From NCBI RefSeq assembly GCF_009857595.1, contig NZ_WWCU01000002.1, forward strand, positions 62,001 to 126,000: a stretch of 64,000 nucleotides of DNA. The letters run 5' to 3'. The position numbers and the translations under genes are program-made. Below, piece after piece: positions 61,683 through 64,000 of the stretch; positions within the stretch are counted from its first letter, which is position 1; every line of letters begins with the position of its first letter. The stretch comes from Pseudoduganella aquatica (lineage in GTDB: Bacteria > Pseudomonadota > Gammaproteobacteria > Burkholderiales > Burkholderiaceae_D). A model generated the notes under the pieces. The model saw only the letters and a program-made list of their open reading frames with translations, had not been told where the DNA came from and searched no databases.

Positions 61683-62699
61683 CTAGTTGCGGCCGCTGGC
61701 TTCGACGTGGATTTCGCTGCCGCAACGGGAGGTTTGCGGACCCTGGCCGGGTGTCGTACCCAGCAGGCCGTTCAGCCCCTTGTCGACGCTGAAGTCGAGC
61801 GGGAGCTGGACGCGGATTTCCTGGAGCTGGCTCTGGCCGGCGCACACCAGCATCACACGGCTGGCGGCCGCTTCGCCGTGCTGGCTGCGCAGCGTGGCGA
61901 AGAATTTGTCGGCGTTGAAGCTGCCGCCTATGTTCTTCAGTACCTGCTGGCCGATGGACGAGCTGTTTACCAACTGCACCGCCGCCACTGCTTTCGTGAA
62001 GTAGGCGTCCGGGTCGAGCGACTGGCAGGAGCCGTGCTTGTTCCACTCGTATTTGCCGAAGCTGTTTTCGTAGTAGAAGTTGGGCATCCACTGCGCGATG
62101 CGGTCGACGGTTTCCTTTTTCAGCGCGAAGGGCTTGCCTTCGCAGTTGCCGTAGCTGGTGCCGCAGGCTTTTTTGTTGGGCCACAGGCCGTGCAGTGTGA
62201 GGTTGGTGACCACCAGGCTGCCTTTGTCCATCGCTGCGCACTCGGGCTTGCCGGACGTGCGCGGCGTGTGCTCGCAGAAGCCGGGCTGCCAGCTGATGGC
62301 CAGCAGGTAGCTGTCCTGCTGGTTGGCGGTGGAGCAGATTTCGTGTTTGCCGCCGGGACTGTCATTGGCGCTTTCCCGGGCGCTAGCCGGCGCGGCGTCC
62401 TGCGTGCCGCCGCCCAGCGCTGCGCTGCCGCAGTCGCGCGCAACCCAGCGCAGCTCGGGCCTGGCGCCCGGCACTTCTATCCGCAGCTGTTCATAGCTGC
62501 CCGGCTTGTTGACCTCTTTGATTTCGTAGCTGCTGCCCGGCTTGAGCCGCACATCCCCCGGATTGGTCTCTTTGGCGAAGGACGCGTAGGCTTCGCACGC
62601 CTTGCCGGCCTTGAAGCTGCCGCTGGCGGGTTCGCTGGCCAGCGCGAGCGCGGGGAGCAGGGCGAGCAGGCACGCCGCCCCGAGTGTTGTTTTTTTCAT
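61683..62699 (-). CDS. Secreted RNase T2 family ribonuclease
   Basis: 338 residues. Signal peptide ending ALAS, an N-terminal extension of about 90 residues (KAGKACEAYASFAKETNPG...) not usual for the family, then the T2 domain. Both active-site segments are present: NLTLHGLWPN (CAS I) and EWNKHGSC (CAS II), along with several Cys for disulfides (about 10 in all). It cleaves RNA without base specificity in the periplasm or outside, for nutrient recovery. Its stop lies two bases from the REP-like block. Confidence 0.93.
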   Translation of the reverse strand: MKKTTLGAACLLALLPALALASEPASGSFKAGKACEAYASFAKETNPGDVRLKPGSSYEIKEVNKPGSYEQLRIEVPGARPELRWVARDCGSAALGGGTQDAAPASARESANDSPGGKHEICSTANQQDSYLLAISWQPGFCEHTPRTSGKPECAAMDKGSLVVTNLTLHGLWPNKKACGTSYGNCEGKPFALKKETVDRIAQWMPNFYYENSFGKYEWNKHGSCQSLDPDAYFTKAVAAVQLVNSSSIGQQVLKNIGGSFNADKFFATLRSQHGEAAASRVMLVCAGQSQLQEIRVQLPLDFSVDKGLNGLLGTTPGQGPQTSRCGSEIHVEASGRN

Positions 62700-62773
62700 C
62701 GTAGCCTTCCGTGTTCGTTGTTGCGCTACATCATATCGTCATAGCACGGCAAAGAACAACGGAAAGGCGGGGC

Positions 62774-62950
62774 TCAGAATGCCTGGGCCGCTTGCGCAGC
62801 GGAAATCCGTCCCTTCACTTCCTTGTGGTATTTGGCCCGCGCCGCGGCCTGCTTCACCGCTTCCGCCTCTTTGTTGACCCGTTTGATACGGGCTTTTTCC
62901 GCTTTGCTGCGTTGCTGGGCTACGTCTTTGTTGCCGATTCGATTGGTCAT
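62774..62950 (-). CDS. Small basic helical protein
   Basis: 58 residues, very rich in Lys, Arg, Ala and Gln; one long amphipathic helix is likely (RSKAEKARIKRVNKEAEAV). No signal peptide. AAGGAG precedes the ATG at 62950, which supports it as real. Family not recognised; DNA/RNA or ribosome association would suit the charge but is not shown. Confidence 0.6.
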   Translation of the reverse strand: MTNRIGNKDVAQQRSKAEKARIKRVNKEAEAVKQAAARAKYHKEVKGRISAAQAAQAF

Positions 62951-63095
62951 GCTCTTCTCCTTGGTTGGTCCAGACTCCAGCATGCACCGGCCGCCACGCG
63001 CCATCCGTTCGCTGGCTAACGCGTGTGCGCCATTCCAAATCCATATAGTAATTGGCAAAGAATTCAGTTGCCGCCGCTTGGATTTTCGTCACATA

Positions 63096-63195
63096 ATGTA
63101 GTAAATTTACGATATGGCGAGTATCTGGCACCTCGTATGGTGCGGATGTGCGAGATTTGCTGTAATTATGTTCCTAAACTGAAAAATTACTACAT
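63096..63195. promoter_or_regulatory. Long-range inverted repeat in the ppc upstream region
   Basis: ATGTAGTAA (63096-63104) and TTACTACAT (63187-63195) are perfect inverted 9-bp copies, 82 bases apart. The second ends 16 bases before the ppc start. The region is AT-rich. Regulator or looping site is possible; no promoter was assigned with confidence. Confidence 0.35.
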
Positions 63196-63211
63196 ACTGG
63201 TGAGGCGGGAG

Positions 63212-64000
63212 ATGGACGGTTCAAAGTCGGTGGAATTCAAGGATGAATTGCTGGGGCGGGACATCCGCCAGCTGGGCCGCATGCTGGGCGATACCATACG
63301 CACGCAGCACGGCGACGAGGCCTTCAATCGTATCGAGAACGTGCGCCAGCTGGCGATCCGTTTCCGCCGCGAGCAGGACGCGGGCGCGCAAGCACTGCTG
63401 GAAGAGGCGCTGCATGCGCTGTCGCCGGATGAAACCAGCCAGCTGATACGCGCTTTCGGCTACTTCTCGCTGCTGTCCAATATCGCCGAGGACCAGCACC
63501 ACACCCGCCGCAGCCGCGCGCACTTGCTGGCCGGTTCCGCGCCGCGCCTGGGCAGCCTGGCCAAGGCGGTGCAGAACGTGGTGGGCGCCGGCCGCACCTC
63601 GTCCTTTGGCGAGTTCTTCGCCGAGGCGCATATCAGCCCGGTCTTCACCGCGCACCCGACCGAGGTGCAGCGCAAGAGTACCCTGAACTGCCAGATGGCC
63701 ATCGCGCGCGAGCTCGACGAGCGCGACCGCGTGCAGATGACGCCCGAAGAGCAGGAGCAGAACGACGAGGCGCTGGCGCGCGGCATCCACACGCTGTGGC
63801 AGACGCGCTTGCTGCGCACGGCCAAGCTGTCGGTGATGGACGAGGTGGAGAACGGCCTGTCCTTCTTCGACCGCACCATCCTGAACGGCTTGCCGCAGCT
63901 GTACAGCACTTTGCAGGACATGCTGGCCAAGCTCGATGCGCGCTGGGCCGGCGAGGAACTGCCGACCTTTATGAAAGTGGGCAGCTGGATAGGCGGCGAC
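63212..64000 (+). CDS. ppc: Phosphoenolpyruvate carboxylase (3' partial)
   Basis: 263 codons to the window edge; the full enzyme is about 900-950 residues. Start MDGSKSVEFKDELLGRDIR, followed by LGDTIRTQHGDEAFNRIE. The catalytic-histidine motif FTAHPTEVQRKS is present, as is FMKVGSWIGGD at the very end. It carboxylates phosphoenolpyruvate to oxaloacetate, refilling the TCA cycle. The ATG at 63212 is preceded by a weak GGCGGGAG. No frameshift is seen in the visible part. Confidence 0.95.
   Translation, partial: MDGSKSVEFKDELLGRDIRQLGRMLGDTIRTQHGDEAFNRIENVRQLAIRFRREQDAGAQALLEEALHALSPDETSQLIRAFGYFSLLSNIAEDQHHTRRSRAHLLAGSAPRLGSLAKAVQNVVGAGRTSSFGEFFAEAHISPVFTAHPTEVQRKSTLNCQMAIARELDERDRVQMTPEEQEQNDEALARGIHTLWQTRLLRTAKLSVMDEVENGLSFFDRTILNGLPQLYSTLQDMLAKLDARWAGEELPTFMKVGSWIGGD

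Noticed and set aside
1-64000. CRISPR arrays, tRNA or rRNA genes, intact insertion sequences, prophage
   Set aside because: No regularly spaced repeats, cloverleaf-like stretches with conserved TTCGA arms, or transposase/integrase genes were recognised by eye; a dedicated scan could still find a small RNA.

Overview
The window is GC-rich DNA from a soil or water betaproteobacterium, most likely Oxalobacteraceae of the Massilia/Duganella/Janthinobacterium type. The evidence is the exosortase/PEP-CTERM genes (EpsA-like regulator, PrsT-like TPR lipoprotein, PEP-CTERM proteins), many c-di-GMP and chemotaxis proteins, polysaccharide-active GH2 enzymes and an isolated vgrG effector cassette. The genus is inferred from gene content, not from a marker gene. 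No tRNA, rRNA, CRISPR array or intact insertion sequence was recognised.

Layout. 1-5429: the end of an exosortase-associated region, with an EpsA-like LuxR regulator, an STN-cohesin protein, a secreted metallophosphoesterase ending in a dockerin, a cohesin protein ending in a PEP-CTERM anchor, and a kelch protein. 5543-13833: a GH2 glycosidase, an MBL hydrolase, an alpha/beta hydrolase, a chemoreceptor, and a divergent LysR / old yellow enzyme pair. 13949-22167: a signalling block with a GGDEF-EAL protein, a FixL/FixJ-like pair, a lone receiver, an EAL protein with a dead GGDEF, and a chemoreceptor. 22173-28114: a peroxide/thiol-stress cluster with two Ohr paralogues, an AhpD-like protein, an NAD(P)-binding protein and a cupin. 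It is tied together by four promoters of identical geometry and a LysR regulator. 28422-29556: an AT-richer islet with two unknown genes. 29631-34360: an EamA transporter with a histidine-rich tail and a FabR/DesT-type repressor facing a ferredoxin reductase-desaturase pair, then a lipocalin. 35114-40618: vgrG, a lipase effector and a Tli4-like immunity gene. 40718-50988: GH2 with a discoidin domain, GAF-GGDEF, PrsT, a PEP-CTERM protein behind a sigma-54 promoter, and a SulP transporter. 51106-58283: an eight-gene, tightly overlapping lipid operon (amine oxidase-like FAD protein, DUF1365, Cfa, chalcone isomerase-like, MFS, DUF3833, SDR, NTF2-like) followed by a MerR regulator. 59764-64000: Lrp and hpd, a REP-like repeat block, RNase T2, a small basic protein and the start of ppc.

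Two observations stand out. First, a dockerin on a secreted phosphoesterase is encoded directly beside a cohesin on a PEP-CTERM protein, with another cohesin fused to a secretin-type STN domain just upstream. This suggests a non-cellulosomal way of docking an enzyme to an exosortase-processed surface anchor. Second, four promoters at 22.7-27.7 kb share the same LysR box, -35 and -10 at exactly the same spacings, which defines a compact regulon from sequence alone.
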